A stretch of 45,004 nucleotides of DNA from an uncultured Chitinophagaceae bacterium. GTDB lineage: Bacteria; Bacteroidota; Bacteroidia; Chitinophagales; Chitinophagaceae. A program made the position numbers and the translations under genes. This document shows, in pieces, positions 1 to 8,600 of this stretch (positions are counted from its first letter, which is position 1; the number at the start of each line of letters is the position of its first letter). Below the pieces are notes generated by a model, which saw nothing but the letters and a program-made list of their open reading frames with translations, searched no databases and was not told the origin of the DNA. Where the stretch lies: NCBI GenBank assembly GCA_903904335.1, contig CAIVCF010000119.1, positions 1 through 45,004 of the forward strand. The letters are read 5' to 3'.

Positions 1-1
1 A

Positions 2-907
2 ACCATTCATCAATTCGGCGGACAGGTTTATATGGATGGCGCCAATATGAATGCACAAGTTGGATTAACATCTCCTGCAGCAATTGGTGCCGATGTTTGT
101 CACCTGAATTTGCATAAAACATTTGCGATCCCGCATGGTGGAGGTGGTCCGGGTGTTGGACCTATTTGTGTTGCCGCACATTTAGCACCGCATTTGCCAT
201 GGCATGTACAGAAAGCGGAAAGCTTAATGCAAAACGCTTTAAGCATTCAGCATTCAATAGTATGCTTTAATGCTGTTTCTTCTGCCCCATTTGGGTCTGC
301 AAGTATTTTATTGATCAGTTATGCTTACATTAAAATGTTGGGATACGATGGCGTTAGAAAAGCAACTGAATATGCTATTTTGAATGCAAACTACATGCGT
401 GCAAGATTAGACAAGTACTATAAAATTTTATATACCGGAACAAACGGGACCTGTGCACATGAATTTATAGTTGATATCCGTCCGTTTAAACAATCCGCAG
501 GTATTGAAGTGGAAGATGTTGCCAAACGATTGATCGATTATGGTTTTCATGCACCAACGATGAGCTTCCCTGTTCCCGGAACCATCATGATCGAACCAAC
601 TGAAAGTGAAGACAAAGCTGAATTAGACCGTTTCTGCGATGCATTGATCTCTATTCATGATGAAATAAAGGCGATCGAAGAAAGCAAATCGGATAAAACA
701 GATAACGCTTTAAAAAATGCGCCACATACACAGGCTGTTGTTTGTGCAGATGTATGGAATCATACATACACCAGAAAAGAAGCTGCATTTCCTTTGTATT
801 ATGTTACACAAAATAAATTCTGGCCAAGTGTTGCAAGAGTAAATAATACGCATGGTGATAGAAATTTAATTTGCACTTGTGAACCGACAAGCAGTTATGC
901 TGAATAA
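2..907 (+). CDS. gcvP: Glycine dehydrogenase (decarboxylating), P protein, C-terminal part
   Basis: The frame is open from the window edge, so the N-terminal two thirds lie outside. GcvP is the PLP-dependent P protein of the glycine cleavage system: it decarboxylates glycine and passes the aminomethyl group to lipoyl-GcvH in the cytoplasm. The visible 301 residues begin in the conserved [18 protein letters not shown] stretch and contain HLNLHKTF, whose Lys (codon 116-118) is the PLP-binding lysine in this family. A glycine-rich PHGGGGPG loop follows directly. The C-terminus, with [11 protein letters not shown] and SSYAE, is the normal family end, so the gene is intact at its 3' side. A hairpin terminator follows 20 bases downstream. 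Full-length relatives are about 950 residues. The identification is firm. Confidence 0.97.
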   Translation, partial: TIHQFGGQVYMDGANMNAQVGLTSPAAIGADVCHLNLHKTFAIPHGGGGPGVGPICVAAHLAPHLPWHVQKAESLMQNALSIQHSIVCFNAVSSAPFGSASILLISYAYIKMLGYDGVRKATEYAILNANYMRARLDKYYKILYTGTNGTCAHEFIVDIRPFKQSAGIEVEDVAKRLIDYGFHAPTMSFPVPGTIMIEPTESEDKAELDRFCDALISIHDEIKAIEESKSDKTDNALKNAPHTQAVVCADVWNHTYTRKEAAFPLYYVTQNKFWPSVARVNNTHGDRNLICTCEPTSSYAE

Positions 908-926
908 ATAAATCGTTTGCTATACT

Positions 927-956
927 AAAAGCTCTTCATTTTCAGAGAGCTTTTTT
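927..956 (+). terminator. Rho-independent terminator after gcvP
   Basis: AAAAGCTCT (927-935) and AGAGCTTTT (946-954) form a 9-bp stem around a 10-base loop, followed by a T run to 956. It lies 20 bases after the gcvP stop and separates gcvP from the peptidase gene. Confidence 0.85.
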
Positions 957-989
957 ATTTTAATGGATGTAAGCTCAATAATGAAATAA

Positions 990-1041
990 AAGTACAAGAG
1001 TGAGACCTTCCTTTGCCGGCAGCAGTCGCAACAAACGATGC
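990..1041 (+). repeat. Dispersed intergenic motif, copy C (interrupted)
   Basis: AAGTACAAGAGTGAGAC (990-1006) closely resembles the AAGCACAAGAGTGTGAC core at 38832 and, on the minus strand, 21603-21629. After about 20 unrelated bases the sequence resumes with CGCAACAAACGATGC (1027-1041), which resembles the continuation of the other copies. It is non-coding. Repeat status is inferred by eye from three places in this window. Confidence 0.45.
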
Positions 1042-1123
1042 TATTAAATACTTGAGCTGGTAACAAAAAAATCCTTCTTTTTATTTCCAGTTCGTATCTT
1101 TCAATTTCAACCTAACTTGTTTT

Positions 1124-2578
1124 ATGTTAAAGAAACTCTTTGTTGCAATTTCTCTTCTTGTTATAATATTAATGGGCATTGTTTTTTTCAATACCCTCCG
1201 CACAAAACCATGGCCTTCGCATAAAGCATTAGAAATGGAAGCATTGCCCGATTCGGCCATCGTACACATGAGCCAGGCAATTCAAATAGCAACCATCTCT
1301 CCGGAAGACACCTCACATATTGATACTGTTCATTTTGATCAGTTCAGAACATTTTTAGAAAAAGCATACCCATTGGTGCATCAACACTTAACGAGAACAT
1401 TAATAAAAAATTACAGTTATGTGTTTGAATGGAAAGGAACGGACAGCAGTTTGCTACCCTTTATTTTAATGGGACATTATGATGTTGTACCCGTTGAGGC
1501 ATCAGCAGTAAAATTGTGGACAGCCAAGCCTTTTGGTGGTGAAGTGAAAGACAGTATCATTTGGGGAAGAGGTTCAGTGGATGATAAATCAAATGTAATT
1601 TCTATTCTCGAAGCCACAGAAGCATTGCTGCAAAAGGGTTTTACGCCGAAGCGTACAATATTACTTTGTTTTGGACATAACGAAGAATCAACAGGAACAG
1701 GTGCGATTGAAATTGTAAAATATTTAAAATCTAAAAACATAAAAGCCGATCTTGTTTTGGATGAAGGCGGAGAAATATCAACCGATAAGATCAAAGATGT
1801 TAAACGCCCGATAGCGATGATCGGCGTTGCAGAAAAAGGTTATGTAACGTTTGAATTGTCTGTAGAAAAAACAGGCGGGCATTCATCCATACCTGCAAAA
1901 GAAACTGCGATCGATATTCTAACAAAAGCATTGTATAAATTAAGAAACAAACCAACACCTTCTTCTTTGCAAACACCCGTGAGAGAATTTTTAGCAAGAT
2001 CAAGCGGTTCATCAGAAACATTCGTCAATAAACTAGCAATGAGTAATCTCTGGTTATTTCAGTTTGCAGTGAAGAAAATATTATCGTACACACCTGAAGG
2101 AGATGCCATGCAACGTACTACGATTGTTCCAACCATTTTAGAAAGCGGTGTGCGTGAAAATGTGATACCCACTAATGCAAGAGCAGTTGTGAACAGTCGT
2201 ATCATCACAGGCGAAACGACCAAGCAAGTGCAGGACTTTATTGTGAATGCCATTGATGATGAGAGAGTAAAAATAAAGATCATCGGCGATTTTAATACCG
2301 AGCCTTCTGCTGCAACCGATATTAATTCTCCTGCATTTAAAATGATGGAAGAAGCCGTGTATAAAACAGTTGATGATGCGATTCCTGTACCATTCATCAT
2401 GTTAGGAGCAACAGATTCAAGAGTGTACAGAGAGATCAGCAATGGCGTGGTTAATTTTGCACCCCTGGTTGACAGCAAAGGCTATCATGGCATTGATGAA
2501 AGATTGCCCATTAAAGATTTTCAGCGCTTTTTTAATTTTATAACCATCATTATTAAAGAGAGCGATAAGAAGTTGTAA
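1124..2578 (+). CDS. M20 family metallopeptidase, CPS1/PM20D1 subfamily
   Basis: This is a dinuclear-zinc amidohydrolase of 484 residues. The M20 metal and catalytic residues are visible: H118 and D120 in GHYDVVP, D153 in GSVDDK, E187/E188 in GHNEES, D213 in LDEGG, and H455 in KGYHGIDE near the C-terminus. A lid/dimerisation domain should occupy about residues 235-350. The N-terminus has one hydrophobic helix (about 5-23), so it is membrane-anchored or exported. The GRGSVDDK and GHNEES contexts and the N-terminal anchor fit the yeast carboxypeptidase S / PM20D1 branch, which cleaves peptides or N-acyl amino acids. The exact substrate cannot be read from sequence. The gene is monocistronic and converges on the LytTR gene with only 4 bases between them. 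Confidence 0.9.
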   Translation: MLKKLFVAISLLVIILMGIVFFNTLRTKPWPSHKALEMEALPDSAIVHMSQAIQIATISPEDTSHIDTVHFDQFRTFLEKAYPLVHQHLTRTLIKNYSYVFEWKGTDSSLLPFILMGHYDVVPVEASAVKLWTAKPFGGEVKDSIIWGRGSVDDKSNVISILEATEALLQKGFTPKRTILLCFGHNEESTGTGAIEIVKYLKSKNIKADLVLDEGGEISTDKIKDVKRPIAMIGVAEKGYVTFELSVEKTGGHSSIPAKETAIDILTKALYKLRNKPTPSSLQTPVREFLARSSGSSETFVNKLAMSNLWLFQFAVKKILSYTPEGDAMQRTTIVPTILESGVRENVIPTNARAVVNSRIITGETTKQVQDFIVNAIDDERVKIKIIGDFNTEPSAATDINSPAFKMMEEAVYKTVDDAIPVPFIMLGATDSRVYREISNGVVNFAPLVDSKGYHGIDERLPIKDFQRFFNFITIIIKESDKKL

Positions 2579-2582
2579 GGAA

Positions 2583-3308
2583 TTATATTCCCAACACTTC
2601 CTTCAACTTCGCATACCCCGCTTTACTGACAGGCAATCTTGCACCGGTGCTTAATAAAACAAGGTGACTGTCCTTTTCATGTGGGTCAATCCTCGTGATA
2701 AGCTGTGTATTGATAATGTATGAACGATGCACCCGAATAAATTGTTGTTGTTGTAAACTATTTTCAAAATATTGCATGGTCTTCTTTTTCAAGAACACAC
2801 CATCGGCGGTATGAATTTTTACATAATCATCTGCCCCTTCCACATATTGAATTTGAGTAACCGGAATGATCTTTATTTTACCGCCATCTTTTACTACAAT
2901 GCGATTGGATTGAACAGGTGACTGTGAAGCTGTTTCAATAATAGCTTGTGTATTATTTGCAGTATTCGTTTTTAATTTTTGAATGGCTTTATCAAAACGC
3001 TCTTTCGAAAAAGGTTTCAATAAATAATCGGCTGCATGTGTCTCGAATGCTTTGATGGCATATTCTTCAAATGCTGTAGTAAAGATCACCTGTGGTGGCT
3101 GATCGATCAATTCCAGCATTTCAAATCCATTGATCTTAGGCATTTGAATATCTAAAAAAATCAAATCGGGTTGATATAGTTGAATGGCTTTAATGCCTTC
3201 AAAACCGTCATTGCATTCCTGAAGAATTTCAATATCAGGATAAGATTGTAAATATTCTTTCACCATCATTCTTGCCAATGGCTCATCATCAATAATAATT
3301 GCTTTCAT
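2583..3308 (-). CDS. LytTR family two-component response regulator
   Basis: The 241-residue protein has a receiver domain (about 1-120) with the acidic pocket D7/D8, phospho-acceptor D53 (FLDIQMP), T78 and K98 (LLKPF). A LytTR DNA-binding domain follows (about 140-241), with the typical YVEGADDYVKIH and FIRVHRSYIIN strands. LytTR regulators bind short direct repeats through a beta-fold rather than a helix-turn-helix. The start codon overlaps the end of the sensor kinase gene by 4 bases, so the two are translationally coupled and surely cognate. It is the last gene of the four-gene operon that begins at 5500. Target genes are unknown. Confidence 0.96.
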   Translation of the reverse strand: MKAIIIDDEPLARMMVKEYLQSYPDIEILQECNDGFEGIKAIQLYQPDLIFLDIQMPKINGFEMLELIDQPPQVIFTTAFEEYAIKAFETHAADYLLKPFSKERFDKAIQKLKTNTANNTQAIIETASQSPVQSNRIVVKDGGKIKIIPVTQIQYVEGADDYVKIHTADGVFLKKKTMQYFENSLQQQQFIRVHRSYIINTQLITRIDPHEKDSHLVLLSTGARLPVSKAGYAKLKEVLGI

Positions 3309-4345
3309 ATTATCTGAGGAATAATAATTGTTGTAATAAAATAGTTGTCTTCAGTTTTTGTTTGCAGCAGATCCTGCCTTGCAAATAACAAAAACAATCT
3401 TCTTTTAATTGATGCTAATCCGAAACCCTTTCCCTGCAAGGGTTGTGCTGTTTCTGCATCAAAAGGATTTTGTACAGTCACCACCAATGTTTCATCTACT
3501 TTTTTTGCGGTGATGGAAATGGTCACTTCTCCGATCGTATCATACAAACCAAACTTAATGGCATTTTCTACAACCGGTTGTAAGATCAAAGATGGTAATT
3601 CCATCTGTTGAATATTTTCTTCCACACTAATTTCTGTATTTAAGCGATGGCCAAATCTTACTTTCTCAATGTCGAGATATAATTCCAGGTATTGCAGTTC
3701 TTCTTTCAAACTGTTCTTATGCTGATCATCTTTTTTCAAAGTGCCGCGCAAAAAGTCTGATAATTGCTGGATCATGTGCCTTGCTTTTTCAGGCTGCGTT
3801 GCAGTCAATGCACTGATGGAATTCAAACTATTGAATAAAAAATGCGGCTGCAATTGCTGGCGCAACTTGAACAGCTCGGCATCTTTCGCCAATTGCTGAA
3901 TTTCTTTTTGTTGTGTATCTGTTCTTTGTTGATCTTTTTGTGTGTACCACAATAAACTGATGGTTGACATACATCCTATCATTAAAAAAGCAAAACCAAA
4001 ACGCACTGTTGAAGATTGTTGCAGTGTTACCGTATAATGTTGATCATTCTTGAAAATATACCACAGCATTGATCGAATCACCAGCAGCCAAACACAACTT
4101 AATACAAAACTGATGGCTAATATAAACCAGTACTTCTCATTTTTCGGCAAATAATATTTCATGTTGTTGAAAACCAGAAAACAAGATGCAGCCAATAAAA
4201 TATTACTTACATAGCTGTCAACGATCGCTTCCGTTTCCGTGATGCCGAATTTCAATAGCACATTCCATTGGATGAAGATCCAGAGTAATGCCCATCCTAC
4301 AAAAAAAGGTATATACTTAGCGGTATTTTTATTGAGTGAGGCCAA
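3305..4345 (-). CDS. LytS/YehU-type sensor histidine kinase
   Basis: A 346-residue integral membrane kinase. Four hydrophobic segments (about 11-31, 44-62, 72-93 and 114-134) are followed by a short coiled coil (about 137-165). The His_kinase domain has phospho-acceptor H168 in LQPHFLFNSLNS, and the HATPase_c domain has an N box (QPVVENAIKFG) and a glycine box (GKGFGLASIKRR). It lacks a periplasmic sensor domain, so it probably senses within the membrane or through a partner. The LiaF-like membrane protein two genes upstream is the obvious candidate partner. It phosphorylates the LytTR regulator encoded next, with a 4-base overlap. Kinases of this family form the common LytS/LytTR pairs of Bacteroidota. 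Confidence 0.95.
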   Translation of the reverse strand: MASLNKNTAKYIPFFVGWALLWIFIQWNVLLKFGITETEAIVDSYVSNILLAASCFLVFNNMKYYLPKNEKYWFILAISFVLSCVWLLVIRSMLWYIFKNDQHYTVTLQQSSTVRFGFAFLMIGCMSTISLLWYTQKDQQRTDTQQKEIQQLAKDAELFKLRQQLQPHFLFNSLNSISALTATQPEKARHMIQQLSDFLRGTLKKDDQHKNSLKEELQYLELYLDIEKVRFGHRLNTEISVEENIQQMELPSLILQPVVENAIKFGLYDTIGEVTISITAKKVDETLVVTVQNPFDAETAQPLQGKGFGLASIKRRLFLLFARQDLLQTKTEDNYFITTIIIPQII

Positions 4346-4349
4346 AGGA

Positions 4350-4709
4350 TCAGTTTAGTTTAATGGTCTGATAGGTGCAGTCTTCTAATAAATGTGTTGC
4401 TTTTCTCTTTACTACATTAATGAACATCTCCGGTTCAGGTTCTTCATTTATTCTTGAATACATTTCTGCACCATCTGCTAAATTATCCAATTTATGTATC
4501 TCCGAAACATCAATGAATTTCCAGTGAACAGGTTTATTGATATTATTCAGAAAACGATCATCTTCATGTTCACCCAGCAATCTCGCTTTATAAAAAGCGT
4601 GCAGATCGTCTTCTGCGTAAATTAATCTTAATTGTTCATCGAATTGCGGTGTATGAAATCCTTTATCACAAATGATCTGATACACGATCTTTGCAAGATA
4701 CCAGTTCAT
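4350..4709 (-). CDS. DUF4288 domain-containing protein
   Basis: This 119-residue soluble protein begins MNWYLAKIVYQI, the usual opening of DUF4288 proteins. It has no signal peptide or membrane segment and carries many acidic residues in the centre. The function of the family is not known. It lies 4 bases before the histidine kinase start and 26 bases after the LiaF-like gene, clearly inside the same operon, so a link to the envelope-sensing module is an inference from context. The family assignment rests on the N-terminal pattern and the length. Confidence 0.75.
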   Translation of the reverse strand: MNWYLAKIVYQIICDKGFHTPQFDEQLRLIYAEDDLHAFYKARLLGEHEDDRFLNNINKPVHWKFIDVSEIHKLDNLADGAEMYSRINEEPEPEMFINVVKRKATHLLEDCTYQTIKLN

Positions 4710-4735
4710 AATGGTTGGTTTTGGTAATAAAAATT

Positions 4736-5500
4736 TTAATAGCTTCTAATCTCAACGCCGCCAAATACGGCAGATCCTTTCAGCACGAGCACTTTGTCAC
4801 TATTCAATCCGGAACTGTTATAATTCCTCTTGTCTTCCACACCGTGAAACACGCCATCAAGTTCATTTTGAACAACCCAGTTTGACGGTACTATTATCTT
4901 TGCACCGCCAAATACCATTTCGATACGTATGATCACATTGCCTGAAATATCAGCTTGTGTGAGATCTATTTCTGCACCACCAAAAACACAGGAAATAGAA
5001 CCACCTTTAAATGTTTTTGAAAGCACTGTTCTTTTCACACCGCTGAAAACAGAATTGATCCTGAAATAATCATTGCTGTCAGCAACATATTCGTCGATAC
5101 CACTTTGTGAAATATTGCTATCCCATCTGCCTCGCCAATCATTACGAAATTTATCACGGTTTTCATGCCACCATCTATTTCGTCTCGGACGAATAATGAA
5201 TAATACCCCAATGAGAATAATAAACAATGGCCAGAAATAAGGCTCTAAACTAACGTCGAAAATATATCTGTCGAATAAAAAGAATCCGCCGATGGCCATT
5301 AAAATAATCCATGAACTGTTTTGAAAATTGTGTTTAAATCCTGAATAAACACCAATGAGAATTAATATCATTGGCCAAGTAAATAGCCAATGCGGAATTG
5401 GAAAATCCATATTGCGTAATAACAGTGCAGCACCAACGCCTACTAAAATTAATCCGCCGATGATTCTTCCGTTTTCTCTGTGGATATTTTTGTCTTCCAT
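4736..5500 (-). CDS. LiaF-like membrane protein (DUF5668 plus LiaF C-terminal beta domain)
   Basis: The 254-residue protein starts MEDKNIHREN. An upstream ATG at 5521 is rejected because it falls within the promoter -7 element. Four hydrophobic segments occupy about residues 10-100 (GGLILVGVGAALLL, WPMILILIGVY, WIILMAIGGFFLF, FWPLFIILIGVLFII). A basic linker follows, then a C-terminal domain with repeated CVFGGAEI, MVFGGAKI and AVFGGVEI strands, the signature of the LiaF/VraT-type 'cell wall-active antibiotics response' domain. In Firmicutes, LiaF modulates the sensor kinase LiaS. Here it heads an operon with a LytS/LytTR pair, which suggests a similar modulator role by analogy only. Confidence 0.85.
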   Translation of the reverse strand: MEDKNIHRENGRIIGGLILVGVGAALLLRNMDFPIPHWLFTWPMILILIGVYSGFKHNFQNSSWIILMAIGGFFLFDRYIFDVSLEPYFWPLFIILIGVLFIIRPRRNRWWHENRDKFRNDWRGRWDSNISQSGIDEYVADSNDYFRINSVFSGVKRTVLSKTFKGGSISCVFGGAEIDLTQADISGNVIIRIEMVFGGAKIIVPSNWVVQNELDGVFHGVEDKRNYNSSGLNSDKVLVLKGSAVFGGVEIRSY

Positions 5501-5518
5501 ATTTTTAATTTTATAGCA

Positions 5519-5549
5519 CAAAACTATTCAACACATAATCCTATACAAG
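5519..5549 (-). promoter_or_regulatory. Promoter of the LiaF-like/LytS/LytTR operon
   Basis: On the minus strand, CTTG (5546-5549), 19 bases, then TAGTTTTG (5519-5526) matches the Bacteroidota housekeeping pattern TTTG-N19-21-TAnnTTTG with one mismatch. The -7 element overlaps the upstream ATG at 5521, which supports translation from 5500. Confidence 0.7.
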
Positions 5550-5629
5550 TGCATTTAGGTTATTGTGATCAAAACGGCGGTAAATGATATAAAAGTGTAG
5601 GTGAGAATTTTTGATGCCGGTACAAGCAA

Positions 5630-8600
5630 TTATCTGATAATAGTTACCGAACCGCTGATGATAGCTCGGCCGTTTCTTGGATTGAGAAAATAATAATACG
5701 TTCCGATGGGTAAAGCATTTCCGTTAATGGTTCCATCCCAAGGTTTGTTATAACCTGTTGTTTGAAAAACGATCCTTCCGTCTCGGTCAAAAACTTTTAC
5801 CTCGCAATTAGGATAACTTTCCAAATACTGAATCACCCATGTATCATTAATTCCATCACCATTGGGTGAAAATGCATTGGGCACAACAGGCGCCAATAAT
5901 ACTTTTACATGCACCGTATCGGATACAGAACAATTCCCTTTACCTGTTATGGTTAATTGGTAAGTAATATCATTTAATGGTTTTGTAGTTGGGTAAGCAA
6001 TATTGCTGCTGTCTAAATACAAAGACGGTGACCAATTGAATGATGAATCAGCAGCATAATACACAGGTTTCAATTGTGCGATGCCGCCTTGCAACACAAG
6101 CAAATTGTGCAATAAAGAAAGTTGCGGATACGGATCAACAACAACAGTTTTAATGGCAGTATCGCTTACACAACCTTTTACATCAACAATGAATAAACTT
6201 ATTTTGAATGTTCCCGAGTCTGCAAATTGTCGTGAAGGATTTTGTGACGTCGCGATATTCCCTTCAGCCAGGTCCCATTTCCATGTTTTGATTGAACTAG
6301 TAAAGCCTGTTGTGGCATCATAAAAATAAATGGTATCTGCCATGCACACTTCAGGTGATCGAATACTGAAATCTGCTTTGGGCTGCGGATATACAGTGCT
6401 GAGTTGTTGTGTCAAAGAATCAACACAACCATCTTTTGAAGTTACTTTTAACTGAACCGAATAAGGTCCGAGTGCAACATATTTATGAACCGGATTTTTT
6501 ATTAAAGATGAAGTAGCATCATTCGGATCTCCGAAATTCCAGAGATAAGTAAACAAATTTTGTGATTGATCTCCGATGGTGGTTGAATCAGTGAATTGAC
6601 CTCTACCATCCGTCAAACAAATAATCGGCAAACCAAAATTCAGTTTCGGCAAATAATGAACAGTAATGATTTGCGAGTTATAAGCACTTCTGCATCCACT
6701 GTCCGTCATCACTCTTAAACTGACCGTATAATTATTGGCATTTGCATATCTTTTTATAAAGGGATTATTATTTGAAATGATCGTATCTGATGCATCACCA
6801 AAATTCCAGTAATGATTTTTTAAATTACTGTAATTCGCAACAGATGAATCAGTAAATAAAATATTATTTGTTTCGCAGTCAGGTGAATTCACTCCCCACT
6901 TTGCAACAGGTGATGGCCACACTATTTCATTTTGTGTTGCAGAATCGCTGCAACTGTATGTATTGGTTGTATACACATATTTGATCGGATAAGTTCCTGC
7001 TGAAACTGATTGCGGTGTAAATAATCCGGTTGTATTTACACCTGATCCATAATATGCAAAAGTACCCGGCATGTTTGCAAATCCTGTTGTTTCATTTGCT
7101 TCAGTTATTTGTCTCGCAGTTGTATCATTACAAATTCCACGCATCGCAACAAATGAAACTTTCGGACTTTGATGCAACGTAAGAATGCTTGTTACAGAAT
7201 CTGCACAAACAGAAGAATTGCCGGAACGTGCGATCATCTTAATTGTATAAGTATTCGTTGCAGACATTTGAAAATTCGGATATAAATATTGATATACTTT
7301 ACCAGAATCAGGGTTTTGATCAATGCTGTCAACAGTCGATGTCCAGTAAACCTCTGTTCTTGTTACATTGCCAAAATCAACGGTAGAAAAATTTTGTAAC
7401 TGCACTTGTTTATTGCTGCATAATTTAGTTGAATCCAACACAACATAAGCTGCATGTGGTTTTGCCCCATTTACAGTAAAGTTGCTTGTCAAGCTGTCGA
7501 TACATCCATCCTTTGATGTAACTATTTCCTGAACTTGATAATGGCTCGAAAAATTATAATGGATGGATGGGTTTTGTTGTGCTGAAGTTAAAGGTGTTGG
7601 ATATTTATTGAAAGGAACAGTTGGTGATGCAGTAGATGCATCAAAGTTCCATTTAAAGGATTGCAGTTGCGAACCATCGGGCATTTTAGTGGTATCATTA
7701 AATAATGCAGATGCATCACTCAAACAAACTTCAGGCAAATTGAAACCAACTTTAGGCAGTGGATGAATCGTTATCAGTTTTGTTATTGTATCTCCTTTAC
7801 AACCCATGCTTGATTGCACAGCTAACTTCACCGTATAATTTCTCCAAACAGGATATATTTCTGTAAATGGATTTTTATCAGACACATTTCTGATACTGTC
7901 ATTTCCCATGATCCAATACCAATGCACAACAGAATCCAAATTTGCTTTTGAACTATCAGTAAATGTTACTGCATTTTTTTCGCAGTGAATAGTTGAATAA
8001 CCAAAATTGGCAACAGGCAATGCATTAACGATCAAAGTATCTTTTGGGGTAACAATGGTTGTATCTACAGTGCATGTATTTGAATCGGTGATATTTTTAA
8101 TACTGTACACTGTTGTTATTAATGGCGATGCAACAAAAGAAGCTGATGCCTGTGTAATTGTTTTAAGGGTGTCATTTTTTATCCCGTCGGTATAGATCAA
8201 ACTCAATGGCGCAGTTCCGGTCAATATAAAATTGATATTCTTTGAACTTCCGTAACAAAGCGTATCATTTGATTTTATAAAACTGATGGTAGGCAAAGTG
8301 TGAACAGCCACATTTACACTATCAACAGATGTTCCGCAGCCATTAATATTTACAGTTACTTTATACATGCCCGAATCAGCCATCTTCGCATTTTGAATAA
8401 CGGGATTATATGCCGTGCTGGAAAAATTATTGGGTCCGCTCCATAAATAAGAAACGTTAGGATACTGTGTTGCGGCTAATTGAATATTCGATCCAAAACA
8501 GGTAGCAGTTGTAACAACCGGTGATAATTGAACAGTGCTGTAATTAGAAAAATATCCCAGCCTTGCTCCTGTAGAACTATTCCCATTCAGGAATCCCAAA

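Noticed and set aside
2059-2478. A 139-residue open frame on the minus strand within the M20 peptidase gene
   Set aside because: The opposite frame carries all M20 catalytic residues through this stretch. The antisense frame shows no domain or start signal.
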